Assembly (NCBI RefSeq): GCF_001039355.2
Contig: NW_019775555.1
Location: 60,361-124,360 of the forward strand
Length of the DNA: 64,000 bases
Reading direction: 5' to 3'
Source: Lingula anatina
Lineage: Eukaryota; Brachiopoda; Lingulata; Lingulida; Lingulidae
Made by a program: the position numbers and the translations under genes. The notes beneath the pieces were generated by a model. It ran no database searches. It worked only from the letters and a program-made list of their open reading frames with translations, and was not told where the DNA came from. Positions 45,870 through 60,500 of this stretch are shown here, piece after piece; position 1 is the first letter of the stretch, and each line of letters opens with the position of its first letter.

Positions 45870-46909
45870 AATTAAATTCTAAAAATTGACAAATTTCCCA
45901 CACTAAAATAGTTACACAATAATTTTGATAAACTTAACCTAAACAGTTGACTGTGCTTAATAAAAAGGATATTTTCAGAACATATAAATTTGAGAAAAAC
46001 TGAAATTGACATTGAAAAGACTGCCAAATGCGGTGCCTTAAAATAGTTAAATGTTAATAATTTTCACAAATCTTGTCCAATATTTGTGAAATTTGGACAG
46101 ATGATGCATAACAATAATAAAAATCTGTGATGAGCTCATCAGTTGACTGTGTCTCATGAAAAACATTTTTCAAAGCATATAAATTTGAGAAAAATGAAAA
46201 TGACATTGAAAAGATTGCCAAATTCCATGGCTTAAAATAGTTAAACGTTAATAATTTTGACAAATCTTGTCTAATATTTGTGAAACTTGGAAAGATGATG
46301 CATAACAATAATAAAAATCTGTGATAAGCTGATCAGTTGACAGTGTCTCATAAAAAATATTTTTTTGGACAATAAAATTGAGAAAACTGAAAATGACATT
46401 GAAAAGACTGCAAAATGCAGTGCCTTAAAATAGTTAAATGTTAATAATTTTTACAAATCTTGTCTAATATTTTTAAAATTTGCACAGATGATGCATAACA
46501 ATAATAAAAATCTGTGATAAGCTCATCAGTTGACTGTGTCTCATTTAAAAGATTTTTCAGAGCATATAAATGTGAGAAAACTGAAAATGACATTGAAAAG
46601 ACTGCAAAATGCGGTGCCTTAAAATAGTTAAACGTTAATAATTTTCACAAAACTTGTTCAATATTTGTGAAATTTGGACAGATGATGCATAACAATAATA
46701 TAAATCTGTGATAAGCTCATCAGTTGACTGTGACCCATGAAAAACATTTATCAGAGCAAATAAATGTGAGAAAACTGAAAATGGCACTGAAAAGACTGCC
46801 AAATTCTATGGTATAAAATAGCTAAACGTTAATACTTTTCACAAATCTTGTCTAATATTTGTGAAATTTTTATAGATGATGCATAACAACAATAAAAATC
46901 TGTGATTAG
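45870..46909 (+). repeat. Best-preserved 194-bp tandem block
   Basis: CTGTGAT(A/G)AG lies at 46125, 46319, 46512, 46706 and 46900: steps of 194, 193, 194 and 194 bp. Confidence 0.93.
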
Positions 46910-48005
46910 NGATATATACCCATTTAAGGCATCTCCTTACTACCAATACCAGATGCAGATTCCTCCTTACAATCGGTTTCTGGAATTGAGGTTTAGCACA
47001 CCATTTGACAATGTCCTAAGCTTGCCATATACCATCTATTGTACACATGGATGAGACAAAGCATTGCTCTTGCTGTTGTCTTTTGCTGTCTGTTTTTTCT
47101 ATAGGAATTAGCCCTGACCAGAAAGGAAGAATCAGTTCACCAAAAAAGCCATCACGCTGTATGGAAAAGGTCACCTGGAAAAAGAACAATATGTTTGATA
47201 AAAGTGAAAGTTAAATTCTAAAAATTGACAAATTTCCCACACTTAAATAGTTGAACAATAATTCTGATAAACTTAACCTAAACAGTTGACTATGTCTTAT
47301 AACAAGGATATTTTCAGAACATATAAATTTGAGAAATACTGAAAATGACATTGAAAAGACTGCCAAATGCGGTGCCTTAAAATAGTTAAATGTTAGTGAT
47401 TTTCACAAATCTTGTCCAATATTTGTGAAATTTGGACAGATGATGCATAACAATAATAAAAATCTGTGATAAGCTCATTAGTTGACTGTGTCTCATGAAA
47501 AACATTTTTCAGAGCAAATAAATGTGAGAAAACTGAAAATGACATTGCAAAGACTGCAAAATTCCATGGCTTAAAATAGTTAATCGTTAATAATTTTCAT
47601 AAATCTTGTCTAATATTTGTGAAATTTGGATAGATGATGCATAACAACAATAAAAATCTGTGATAAGCTCATCAGTTGACTGTGTCTCATTAAAAAGATT
47701 TTTTTGGACAATAAATTTGAGAAAATTGAAAATGACATTGAAAAGACTGCCAAATGCGGTGCCTTAAAATAGTTAAACGTTAATAATTTTCACAAAACTT
47801 GTTCAATATTTGTGAATTTGGACAGATGATGCTTAACAATAACAAAAATCTGTGATAAGTTTAACAGTTGACAGTGTGTGACAGAATTGTAGTTGTTTGA
47901 CATTTGACAATGTCCTAAAGCTTGCCTACCATCTATTGTACACATGGATGAGACATAGCATTGCTCGATCTTGCTGTTGTCTTTTGCTGTCTGTTTTTTC
48001 TATAG

Positions 48006-49245
48006 GAATTAGCCATGACCAGACAGGAAGAATCAGTTCACCAAAAAAGCCCCCACACTGTATGGAAAAGGTCACCTGGAAGAGAAATGTACAATGTAAT
48101 TAAAAAAAAAAAAATGGAAATTAAATTTTAAAAAGTGATAAATTTATCAGACTAAAATAGGTAAACATTAATAATTTTGATAAAGTTGGATTTAAAAGTG
48201 GATTGTGTCTAATGGAAAGGCTCATCTGGAAAAAGAACAGGAAGTTTGAAAAAAAGTGAAAATATAGCCAGTTTTCGAGATATAAGGGATATAAAATTTG
48301 CAAAGCTCAGTTCATGGTGAAAATAAGTTCAAAGGTCAATTTCAGGATCACAGTTAGATTGGCAGTATATGACATCCTATTCAAGTTCAATGAGGGTAAG
48401 AAATACTCCCCCTTAATCACCAATCACGAAGAATTAAAACAGGTCAATCACCAATCAAGAAGATATATTCAGGTCAATCACCAATCACGAGGAATTAAAA
48501 GCTATCGCCATTCATCAAGATAGAAAATTGCTATACTTGCAGGAATGCAAAGAATTCATAACATTCCCAGAATAATTAATTTCATATGTTGAATGACATG
48601 AATCGTCTGTTTAGAGATATTCAGCCATTCTTATTGGTCAGGATTCCCGTAACAGAGACTAAGGCGATGATATACGAATAGAACAGGAAAGTAGCAAACT
48701 ACTCACATTTCCACTTTTCTACCTGCCTTGTTTGAAGAGTTTGTTGAATTTATCTCCAGTGAATGATTGCCCTACAATCATGATACAAAGTTTGGGACTT
48801 TCTAGAACAAATTCCTCTAATGCTAATTAAACATTTTTACGAATCACGTTGATGAATTCATACCAATTAATAACGCGGAACAAAGAAGTTCCTGAATCAC
48901 GTTTCACGCAGAATATTGCGCTCCAATAATGTACTACGCTCGAAAAATAAGGCCAGTCAAGTGTAACGCAAAAGGTATTAATTATGGGTGTATCTTTGAC
49001 AGTTTTGGAGACATGAAGATTGGAAAACTTGCAAAGTGCAGTTCATAATGAAAAGTAGGTCAAAGGTCAATTTTAAGGTCACAGTTAGATTACCAGTATA
49101 TGACTTCCTTAGTTCAATAGTAACTATGGGCATACTAGTATCTCTGCTAATTTTGGAATAATTCACATTTCATTTTCACCACTGAATATTGCAACATTGT
49201 ATTTTTTTATATAGTGCAATGAAAAAACCATGTCGAAAACAAAAA
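48006..49245 (+). repeat. Composite block (island + AGGTCA units + ATCACCAATCACGA repeats), copy 1
   Basis: Order: exon-like island, AT-rich linker, partial family C unit (about 48285-48400), three ~30-bp ATCACCAATCACGA units (48417-48500), ~450 bp of unique-looking text (AGATAGAAAATTGCTATACT and onward), second family C unit with perfect DR1 at 49057. The same order recurs at 52489-53640, 58084-59240 and 63539-64000 (cut by the window end). Confidence 0.8.
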
Positions 49246-49289
49246 AAAAAGGACACCACCTCCAGTATTTCATTTGACAAGTTCTACAA

Positions 49290-49558
49290 ACAAGGCAGCA
49301 AAGCTGTCAAATGTACAGACAAAAAGCAGGAAATAACTATGCACAAAATAGGCTACTGTCAATTCTGATGCAAAAGTACATTACTAGTATGTTAAACNTT
49401 CATCAGCTATGTAAATATAAAGCCAAAAAGTAAAACTGCCCTCCACTTGTCGTGTTTACAAGGAAAGTGCACGGCGCCGGCATCGGCATCGGCATCGCCA
49501 TCGGCGACGACAGACGCAGGTGATGGCAATATGTACAGACACATCTGTGTCTGTACAT
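49290..49558 (-). mobile_element. Family A element, reverse orientation, both ends present
   Basis: Read on the minus strand it starts ATGTACAGACACAGATGTGT (49558), continues through GATGCCGATGCCGGCG and ends GACAGCTTTGCTGCCTTGT (about 49290). An n at 49398 interrupts the middle. Confidence 0.65.
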
Positions 49559-52488
49559 AAAAATGCCAAATTCGATAACTTAAAATAGTTAAACATTAAT
49601 AATGTTGGCAAATCTACTCCAATATTTGTGAAATTTGTACAAATCATGCTTAACATCTAAAAAATCTGTGAAAAGCACAGTTGACAATGTCAAATGAAAA
49701 AGATTTTTTCAGAACATATATTTTTGAGAAAACTGAAAATGACATTGAAAAGACTGCCAAATTCCATGACTTAAAATAGTTAAACATTAATAATTTTGAC
49801 AAATCTGGTCCAATCTTTGTGAAATTTGTACAAATGATGCATTACAACAATAATAACCTCATCAGTTGACTGGGTCCAATGAAGAAGATTTTTTCAGACA
49901 ATATAATTGAGAAAAATGAATATTACATTAAAAAGACTGGCAATTTTCATGGAATAAAATAGTTAAATGTTAATAGTTTTGAAAAATCTAGTCCAATATT
50001 TTTGAAATTTGTACAAATGATGCTTAAAATCAATAAAAATCTCTGAAAAACTCATCAGTTGACTGTGTCTAATGAAAAAGATTTTTAAGATCATATTAAT
50101 TGGAGAAAACTAAAAATTACATTGAAAAGACTGCCAAATTCCATGGTCTAAAATAGTTAAACGTTCAAAATTTTGACAAGTCTTGTCCAATATTTGTGGA
50201 ATTTGATGCTTAACAATAACAAAAATCTATGATAAGCTTAACAGTTGACAGTGTGTAATAAAATTGTAGTTGTTTGGTATTTTGTATGTGAAGGGTGAGA
50301 ATTATATGTTGTCTTTTGCTGTCTGTTTTTTCTATAGGAATTAGCCCTGACCAGACAGGAAGAATCAGTTCACCAAAAAAGCCATCCCGCTGTATGGAAA
50401 AGGTCACCTGAAAAAAGAACAATATAATTGTAAAAAGTGAAAATTAAATTCTAAAAATTGTCAAATGTCCCACACTAAAATAGTTGACCAATAATTTTGA
50501 TAAACTTAACCTAAACAGATGACTGTGTGTAATAAAAAGGATATTTTCAGAACATATAAATTTGAGAAAAACTGAAAATAACATTGAAAAGACTGCCAAA
50601 TGCGGTGCCTTAAGATAGTTAAATGTTAATAATTTTCACAAATCTTGTCCAATATTTGTGAAATTTGGAGAGATGATGCATAACAACAAAAAAAATCTGT
50701 GATAAGCTCATCAGTTGACTGTGTCTCATGAAAAACATTTTTCAAAGCATATAAATGTGAGAAAACTGAAAATGACATTGAAAAGACTGCAAAATGCGGT
50801 GCCTTAAAATAGTTAAACGTTAATAATTTTCACAAATCTTGTCTAATATTTGTGAAATTTGGACAGATGATGGATAACAATAATAAAAATCTGTGATAAG
50901 CTCATCAGTTGACTGTGTCTCATGAAAAACATTTTTCAGAGCATATAAAAACTGAAAATGACATTGAAAAGACTGCAAAATTCCATGGCTTCAAATAGTA
51001 AAACTTTAATATTTTTCACAAATCTTGTCTAACATTTGTGAAATTTGGAGAGATGATGCTTAACAATAACAAAAATCTGTGATAAGCTTAACAGTTGACA
51101 GTGTGTGATAGAATTATAGTTGTTTGACATTTTGTATGGAAAGAGTGAGAATTATCTACAATATTTTTTTTTCAATTTCATTTTTTTTTTCATTTTTTTT
51201 AAATATTTGTGAAATTTGGAAAGATGATGCATAACAATAATAAAAATCTGTGATAAGCTCATCAGTTGACTGTGTCTCATGAAAAACATTTTTCAGAGCA
51301 TATAAAAGTGAGAAAACTGAAAATGACATTGAGAAGACTGCCAAATTCCATGGCTTAAAATAGTTAAACGTTAATATTTTTCACAAATCTTGTCTAACTT
51401 TCGTGAAATTTGGAGAGATGATGCTAAACAATAACAAAAATCTGTGATAAGCTTAACAGTTGACAGTGTGTGATAGAATTGTAGTTGTTTGACATTTTGT
51501 ANAAAATTCTATGGCTTAAAATAGTTAAACGTTAATAATTTTCACAAATATAGTCTAATATTTGTGAAATTTGGATAGATGATGCATAACAACAATAAAA
51601 ATCTGTGATAAGCTCATCAGTTGACTGTGTCTCATGAATAAGATTTTTTTGGACAATAAATTTGAGAAAACTGAAAATAACACTGAAACGAATGCCAAAT
51701 TCAATGGCTTAAAATAGTTAAACGTTAATAATTTTCACAAATCTTGTCTAATGTTTGTGAAATTTGGAAAGATGATGCATAACAACAATAAAAATCTGTG
51801 ATAAGCTCATCAGTTGACTGTGTCTCAAAAAGATTTTTCACAAATCTTGTCTAATATTTGTGAAATTTGGATAGATGATGCATAACAACAATATAAATCT
51901 GTGATAAGCTCATCAGTTGACTGTGTCTCATTAAAAAGATTTTTTTTTTGGACAATAAAATTGAGAAAATTGAAAATGAAACTGAAAAGACTACAAAATG
52001 CGGTGCCTTAAAATAGTTAAATGTTAATAATTTTCACAAAACTTGTTCAATATTTGTGAAATTTGGAGAGATGATGCTTAACAATAACAAAAATCTGTGA
52101 TAAGCTTAACAGTTGACAGTGTGTGATAGAATTGTAGTTGTTTGACATATTGTATGCGAAGAGTGAGAATTATCTAAAAATTTTTTTTTTTCAATTTCAC
52201 AACATCTAATTAGACTCACATTAAACATCAAATATTATGATTTGAGTTTGTTTGTGTAAGAGGTGACAAATTACCCATAATTTTCCTCTGGAAAAGAATA
52301 TATACCCATTCAAGACATCTCCTTACTACCAATAGTAGATGCAGATTCCTCCTTACAATTTGTGTTTGGAATTGGGGTTTAGCACACCATTTGACAATGT
52401 CCGTAAGCTTGCCTACCATCTATTGTACACATGGATGAGACATAGCATTGCTCTTGCTGTTGTCTTTTGCTGTCTGTTTTTTCTATAG

Positions 52489-53640
52489 GAATTAGCCATG
52501 ACCAGACAGGAAGAATAAGTTCACCAAAAAAGCCCCCACACTGTATGGAAAAGGTCACCTGGAAGAGAAATGTATAATGTATTTAAAAAAAAAATGGAAA
52601 TTAAAATTTAAAAAGTGATAAATTTATCAGACTAAAATAGCTAAACATTAATAATTTTGATAAAGTTGGATTTAAAAGTGGATTGTGTCTAATGGAAAGG
52701 CTCATCTGGAAAGAGAACAGTAAGTTTGAAAAAAAGTGAAAATATCGCCAGTTTTCGAGATATAAGGAATAGAAAATTTGCAAAGCTCAGTTCATTGTGA
52801 AAATTAGGTCAAAGGTCAATTTCAGGATCACAGTTAGATTGGCAGTATATGACATCTTATTCAAGTTGAATGAGGGTAAGAAATACTCCCCCTTAATCAC
52901 TAATCACGAAGAATTAAAACAGGTCAATCACCAATCACGAGGAATTAAAAGCTATCGCCATTCATCAAGATAGAAAATTGCTATACTTGCAGGAATGCAA
53001 AGAATTCATAACATTCCCAGAATAATTAATTTCGTATGTGGAATGACATGAATCGTCTGTTTAGAGATATTCAGCCATTCTTATTGGTCAGGATTCCCGT
53101 AACAGAGACAAAGGCGATGATATATGAATAGAACAGGAAAGTAGCAAACTACTCACATTTCCCCTTTTCTACCTGCCTTGTTTGAAGATTTTGTTGAATT
53201 TATCTCCAGTGAATGATTGCCCTACAATCATGATACAAAGTTTGGGACTTTCTAGAACAAATTCCTCTAATGCTAATTAAACATTTTTACGAATCACGTT
53301 GATGAATTCCTACCAATTAATAACGCGGAACAAAGAAGTTCCTGAATCACGTTTCACGCAAAATATTGCGCTCCAATAATGTACCACACTCGAAAAATAA
53401 GGCCAGTCATGTGTAACGCAAAAGGTATTAATTATGGGTGTATCTTTGACAGTTTTGGAGACATGAAGATTGGAAAACTTGCAAAGTGCAGTTCATAATG
53501 AAAAGTAGGTCAAAGGTCAATTTTAAGGTCACAGTTAGATTACCAGTATATGACTTCCTTAGTTCAATAGTAACTATGGGCATATCTCTGCTAATTTTGG
53601 AATAATTCACATTTAATTTTCACCACTGAATATTGCAACA
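52489..53640 (+). repeat. Composite block, copy 2
   Basis: Very close to 48006-49200 in sequence, with two rather than three ATCACCAATCACGA units. Perfect DR1 motifs at 52806 and 53507. Interrupted at 53651 by a family A start. Confidence 0.8.
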
Positions 53641-53650
53641 TTGTATTTTT

Positions 53651-54080
53651 ATGTTCAGACACAGATGTGTCTGTACATATTGCCATCACCTGCGTCTGTC
53701 GTCGCCGATGCCAATGCCGATGGCGATGGCGATGCCGATGCCGTGCACTTTCCTTGTAAACACGATAAGTGGAGGGCAGTTTTACTTTTTGGCTTTATAT
53801 TTACAAAGCTGGTGAATATTCATAAAAGGCAGGTCAAGTTCGAAAATCAGCATGATCGGGTCATTATTGTAGAAGTTATGCTGTTTTTTCACTTTTCAGC
53901 ATATTTTTCACATTTCCTCAGATTCAATTCTTAGGCATGTTAACAGTCTCATTATTAAACTAATAAGATACGTAAAACTTTTTGTTTGACATTTCCTGCA
54001 TCTTTATAACATTGTTAGTTGATTTCGTAAAAATGATGGTAAACTTGTTATCGTGTATTGTGTAATAAAGTTTCAAAAGT
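53651..54080 (+). mobile_element. Family A element, truncated at n
   Basis: ATGTTCAGACACAGATGTGT start, GATGCCGATGGCGATGGCGA-type hexamers, then the standard internal order; breaks at the n (54081). Confidence 0.65.
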
Positions 54081-57000
54081 NGCATGGCTTAAAATAGTTA
54101 AACGTTAATAATTTTCACAACTCTTGTCTAATATTTGTGAAATTTGGACAGATGATACATAACAACAATAAAAATCTGCGATAAGCTCATCAGTTGACTG
54201 TGTCTCATCAAAAACATTTTTCAAAGCATATAAATGTGAGAAAATTGAAAATGACACTGAAAAGACTGCCAAATTCCATGGTATAAAATAGTTAAACGTT
54301 AATATTTTTCACAAATCTTGTCCAATAATTGTTGAAATTGGAGAGATGATGCTTAACAATAATAAAAATCTGTAATAAGCTCATCAGTTGACTGTGTCTC
54401 ATGAAAAACATTTTTCAGAGCATATAAATGTGAGAAAACTGAAAATAAGACTGAAAAGACTGCAAATTCCACGGTATAAAATAGTTAAACGTTAATATTT
54501 TTAACAAATCTTGTCCAATATTTGTGAAATTTGGATAGATGATGCATAACAACAATAAAAATCTGTGATAAGCTCATCAGTTGACTGTGTCTCATGAAAT
54601 AGATTTTTTTTTGGACAATAAATTTGAGAAAACTGACAATAACACTGAAACAACTGCCAAATTCCATGGCTTAAAATAGTTAAATGTTAATAATTTTCAT
54701 AAATCTTGTCTAATATTTGTGAAATTTGAATAGATGATGCATAACAACAATAAAAATCTGTGATAAGCTCATCAAGATGATGATTAACAATAACAAAAAT
54801 CTGTGATAAGCTTAACTGTTGACAGTGTGTAATAGAATTGTAGTTGTTTGACATATTGTATGCGAAGAGTGAGAATTATCAAAAACATTTCTTTTTTCAA
54901 TTTCACAACATCTAATTAGCTTCATATTAAACATCAAATATTATGATTTGAGTTTGTTTGTGTAAGAGATGACAAATTACCCATAATTGTCCTCTGGAAA
55001 ACAATATATACCCATTTAAGACATCTCCTTACTCCTTAATACCAGATGCAGATTCCTCCTTACCATCCGTTGCTGGAATTGGAGTTTAGCACACCATTTG
55101 ACAATGTCCTAAAGCTTCCCACATACCATCATGAGACATAGCATTGCTCTTGCTGTTGTCTTTTGCTGCCTGTTTTTTACTATAGGAATTAGCCATGACT
55201 AGACAGGAAGAATCAGTTCACCAAAAAAGCCACCACGCTGTATGGAAAAGGTCACCTGGAAAAAGAACAATATATTTGAAAAAAGTGAAAATTTTAAAAA
55301 TTGACAAATTTCACAGACTGAAATAGTTAAACATTAAGAATTTTTATAAAGTTAACCTTAACAGTTGACTGTCTAATAAAAGGATATTTTCGGTACATAT
55401 AAATTTGAGAAAACTGAAAATTACATAATAAGACTTCCAAATTCCATGGCTTAAAATAGTTAAACATTAATAATTTTAACAAATCTCGTCCAATGTTTGT
55501 GAAATTTGTACAAGTCATGCATAACAGCAATAAAAATCTGTGATAGCTCATCAGTTGACTGTGTCTCATGAAAAAGATTTTTCAGAGCATATGAATTGGA
55601 GAAAACTGAAAATTACATTGAAAAGAGTGCCAAATTCCATGGCTTTAAATAGTTAAACGTTAATAATTTTCACAAGTCTTGTCCAATATTTGTGAAATTT
55701 GGACAGATGATGCATAACAGCAATAAAAATCAGTGATAAGCTCATCAGTTGATTGTGTCTCATGGAAAAGGTTTTTTCAGAGCATATAATTTGGAGAAAA
55801 CTAAAAATTACATTAAAAAGACTGGCAAATTCCATGGCATAAAATAGTTAAATATTAACAATTTTGACAAATCTTGTCCAATATTTGTGAAATTTGTATA
55901 CATCATGCTTAACATCAATAAAAATCTGTAAAAAGCACAACAGTTGACAATGTCCAATGAAAAAGTTTTTTCAGAGCATATAAATTTAACAAAACTGAAA
56001 ATGACATTCAAAAGACTGCCAAATTCCATGGATTAAAATAGTTAAACGTTAATAATTTTCACAAATCTAGTCCAATTTTTGTGAAATTTGTACAAATAAT
56101 TCCTTAGATCAATAAAAATCTGTGATAAGCTCATCAGTTGACTGGATTCAATGAAAAAGATTTTTTTTTTTTTTTGACAATATATTTGAGAAAACTGAAA
56201 ATATCACTGAAAAGACTGCCAAATTCTAAGGTATAAAATAGTAAAACGTTAATAATTTTGACAAATCTCGTCCATTATTTGTGGAATTTGGACAAATGAT
56301 ACTTTACAATAATAAAAATCTGTGATAAGCTTATCAGCTGACTGTGTGTAACAGAAGTGTAGCTTATTGATAATTTGTATGAGAAGACTGAGAATTATCG
56401 AAAACATTTTTTTTTTCAATTTCACAACATCTAATTAGCTTCATATTAAACAGCAAATGTTATGATTTGAGTTTGTTTGTGTAAGAGGTGACAAATTACC
56501 CATAATTGTCCTCTGGAAAACAAAATATACCCATTCAAGACTTCTCCTTACTACCAATACCAGATGCAGATTCCTCCTTACAATTTGTTTTTGGAATTGG
56601 GGTTTAGCACACCATTTGACAATGTCCTAAAGCTTGCCTACCATCTACTGTAGGCATGGATGACACAATCCATTGCTCTTGCTATTGTCTTTTGCTGACT
56701 GTTTTTTCTATAGGAATTGGCCATGACCAGACTGGAAGTATCAGTTCACCAAAAAAGCCCCCAAGCTGTATGGAAAAGGTCACCTGGAAGAGAAATGTAC
56801 AATGTATTTTAAAAAAAAAATGGAAATTAAATTTTAAAAAGTGATAAATTTATCAGACNCCATATACCATCTATTGTACACATGGATGAGACATAGCATT
56901 GCTCTTGCTGTTGTCTTTTGCTGTTTGCTTTTTCTATAGTAATTAGCCCTGACCAGACAGGAAGAATCAGTTCACCAAAAAAGCCATCACGCTGTATGGA

Positions 57001-58083
57001 AAAGGTCACCTGTAAAAAGAACAATATGTTTGATAAAATTGAAAATTAAATTCTAAAAATTGACAAATTTCCCACACTAAAATAGTTGAACAATAATTTT
57101 GATAAACTTAACCCAAACAGTTGACTATGTCTAATAAAAAGGATATTTTCAGAACATATAAATTTGAGAAATACTGAAAATGACATTGTAAAGACTGGCA
57201 CATGCGGTGCCTTAAAATAGTTAAATGTTAATAATTTTCACAAATCTTGTCCAATATTTGTGAAATTTGGACAGATGACGCATAACAATAACAAAAATCT
57301 GTGATGAGCTCATCAGTTGACTGTGTCTCATGAAAAACATTTTTCAGAGCAAATAAATGTGAGAAAACTGAAAATGACATTGAAAAGACTGCCAAATGCA
57401 GTGCCATAAAATAGTTAAACGTGAATAATTTTCACAAATCATGTCCAATATTTGTGAAATTGGGACAGATGATGCATAACAGCAATAAAAATCTGTGATA
57501 AGCTTATACGCTGACTGTGTCTCATGGAAAAGATTTTTTAGAGCATATAATTTGGAGAAAACTGAAAATTACATTGAAAAGACCTGCAAATTCCATGGCA
57601 TAAAATAGTTAAATATTAAGGATTTTGACAAACCCAGTCCAATATTTGTGAAATTTGTACAAATGATGCTTAAAATCAATAGAAATCTGTTCTAAGCTTA
57701 TCAGCTGACTGTGTATAATAGAAGTGTAGCTTATTAACAATTTGTATGAAAAGAGTGAGAATTATCAAAAACATTTTTTTTTTCAATTTCACAACATCTA
57801 ATTAGCTTCATATTAAACATCAAATATTTTGATTTGAGTTTGTTTGTGTAAGAGGTGACAAATTACCCATAATTGTCCTCTGGAAAACAATATATACCCA
57901 TTTAAGACTTCTCCTTACTACCAATACCAGATGCAGATTCCTCCTTACAATTTGTTTTTGGAATTGGGGTTTAGCACACCATTTGACAATGTGCCAAAGC
58001 TTGCCATATACCATCTATTGTAGACATGGATGACACAATCCATTGCTCTTGCTATTGTCTTTTGCTGCCTGTTTTTTCTATAG

Positions 58084-60030
58084 GAATTTGCCATGACAAG
58101 ACAGGAAGTATCAGTTCACCAAAAAAGCCGCCACGCTGTATGGAAAAGGTCACCTGGAAGAGAAATGTACAATGTATTTAAAAAAAAAAATGGAAATTAA
58201 ATTTTAAAAAGTGATAAATTTATCAGACTAAAATAGCTAAACATTAATTATTTTGATAAAGTTGGATTTAAAAGTTGATTGTGTCTAATGGAAAGGCTCA
58301 TCTGGAAAAAGAACAGTAAGTTTGAAAAAAAGTGAAAATATCACCAGTTTTGCAAAGCTCAGTTCATGGTGAAAATTAGGTCAAAGGTCAATTTCAGGAT
58401 CACAGTTAGATTGGCAGTATATGACATCCTATTCAAGTTCAATGAGGGTAAGAAATACTCCCCCTTAATCACCAATCACGAAGAATTAAAACAGGTCAAT
58501 CACCAATCACGAAGATACATTCAGGTCAATCACCAATCACGAGGAATTAAAAGCTATCGCCATTCATCAAGATAGAAAATTGCTATACTTGCAGGAATGC
58601 AAAGAATTCATAACATTCCCAGAATAATTTATTTTGTGTGTTGAATGACAGGAATCGTCTGCTTAGATCTCGAGTTATTCAGCCATTCTCATTGGTCAGG
58701 ATTCCTGTGACAGAGACTAAAGTGATACTAATAGAACCAGAACCTAGCGAACTACTCTCATTGCCACTTTTCTAACTGCCTTGTTTGAAGAGTTTGTTGA
58801 ATTTATCTCTGTGAATGATCGCCCTACAATCATGATACAAGGTTTGGGACTTTCTAGAACAAATTCCTGTAATGCTAAACGTTTTCACAAATCATGTAGA
58901 TTTGGAAGGGTAAATCATGAATCATGTTGATGAATTTATACCAAAAACGCAGAATATTGGGCTCAAATAATGCAACACACTTGAAAAATAAGGCCAATCA
59001 CGCGTAATGCAAAAGGTATTAATTATGGGTGTATCTTTGCCAGTTTTGAAGATATGAAGATCGGAAAACTTGCAAAGTGCAGTTCATAATGAAAAGTAGG
59101 TCAAAGGTAAATTTTAAGGTCACAGTTCGATTACCAGTATATGACTTCCTATTCAAGTTCAATAGTAACTATGGGCGTATCCCTGCTAATTTTGGAGTAA
59201 TTCACATTTTATTTTTAACACTGAATATTGCAACATTATATTTTTTCATATAGCGCAATGAAAAAAACACGTCAAAAACAAAAAAAAGGACACCACCTCC
59301 AGTATTGCACTTGACATGTTCTACCAAATGCAAAAAACAAAAGGTCTCTAGCATTTACGGTTCCAGAATTAGAGTTTTCAGTTTCTGTATCTAATGGCCG
59401 CTTCTCCCATGAAGATGTACTGATTGACCCCAAACTCCCAAAGATGAAAGGATTGTAACCAGTCCCTGATTGTAACCCCTCACCATAATATGAGAGCTTA
59501 GGTCTGTGTAGTTTCTGAAAATTGGTACAAACAAAATTTTTTTGTCAGAAAATCCCCATCGTTAGAAAATTTTGGCCTGTTTGACCTTGAAATGAAGGTC
59601 GAAAGACAAATCCAGGGGCAAATATGGAATTTCCACAAATGACTTTTGGTCAGACTTCTGTAGTAAATTTTCCAAATATTCCTTTGGTTTGGGAGATATT
59701 TAGCATTGAATTTTCAAAAAAATTTGACAAGGGTGCATTTCAACGAGCACCACGCCCAGGCCAATGCACCGACTGAGACAAAAAATACCAGGGGGTTCAA
59801 GTTGAGATTATATGTGATCTAAATCCAAGAGATGTGGACACATGCAGCTCCTTGCAGTATAGGAGGAGAAGCGGTAACGGCGACTTGTATCCCAAGACAC
59901 CCTGCGGAGCCAACAGAGCCGTACAAGATGGGTCAGGACTAACACCATGAGTAACGCCAGCATATACGCTGGTGGTACTAATTAAGTCAAAGGTCAAATC
60001 CAATGGCATATTTTGAAATCTCCACTTATG
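58084..60030 (+). repeat. Composite block, copy 3, running into family C sequence
   Basis: Same order as 48006-49245 (DR1 at 58378), then a longer family C stretch at 58980-60030 containing GGTTCCAGAATTAGAG, GACAAGGGTGCATTTCAACG and a terminal ACGCTGGTGGTACT near 59966. Confidence 0.75.
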
Positions 60031-60139
60031 ACGTGGTAGCAGACCTGGTGGACGGGCAGATCTGACGGACGGAATGGGTCGTAACTAAAACCATTTGTAC
60101 CAACAGCACCATTGTTGGTAGTATAATTATCATAAATAT

Positions 60140-60500
60140 GCACTGATCTGCCTCAGTACAAAACAAAGCCACTTAATAAATTCAAAGTAAAACAAAAATA
60201 TGGCTGTTATAAATGGGGTGAACATCACAAAAAAGGACATAAAATAATAATTCTGCTGATCTTCAAAAGCAAACTGCCTCTTAACCAAACAAAACCACTC
60301 AGTAAATTTAAAGTAAAACAAAAAAAAATTCAGTTTGGTTATTATGGGGCTAATGTCATCAAAATCGTGAAAAGAACCAGAATAATATTACCATTAATGT
60401 AAACTGATCTTGCCAATTTTTAAAAGCAGTGTGCTTCTTTCTAAACAAAGCCACTCAGTAAATTTAAAGTAAAACAAAAAAATGTTTGCCAGTTATGGGA
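60140..60500 (+). repeat. Three-copy tandem repeat (126-156 bp)
   Basis: AAAGTAAAACAAAAA recurs at 60184, 60310 and 60466, each after a CCACT(C/T)A(G/A)TAAATT motif; intervening text is similar (GATCTT, AAGCA). AT-rich, non-coding. The remainder of 60500-60857 is the linker that precedes the exon-like island. Confidence 0.75.

Noticed and set aside
45870-46909. Regularly spaced repeats suggestive of CRISPR
   Set aside because: The whole 194-bp unit is repeated with no unique spacers, and the genome is eukaryotic.
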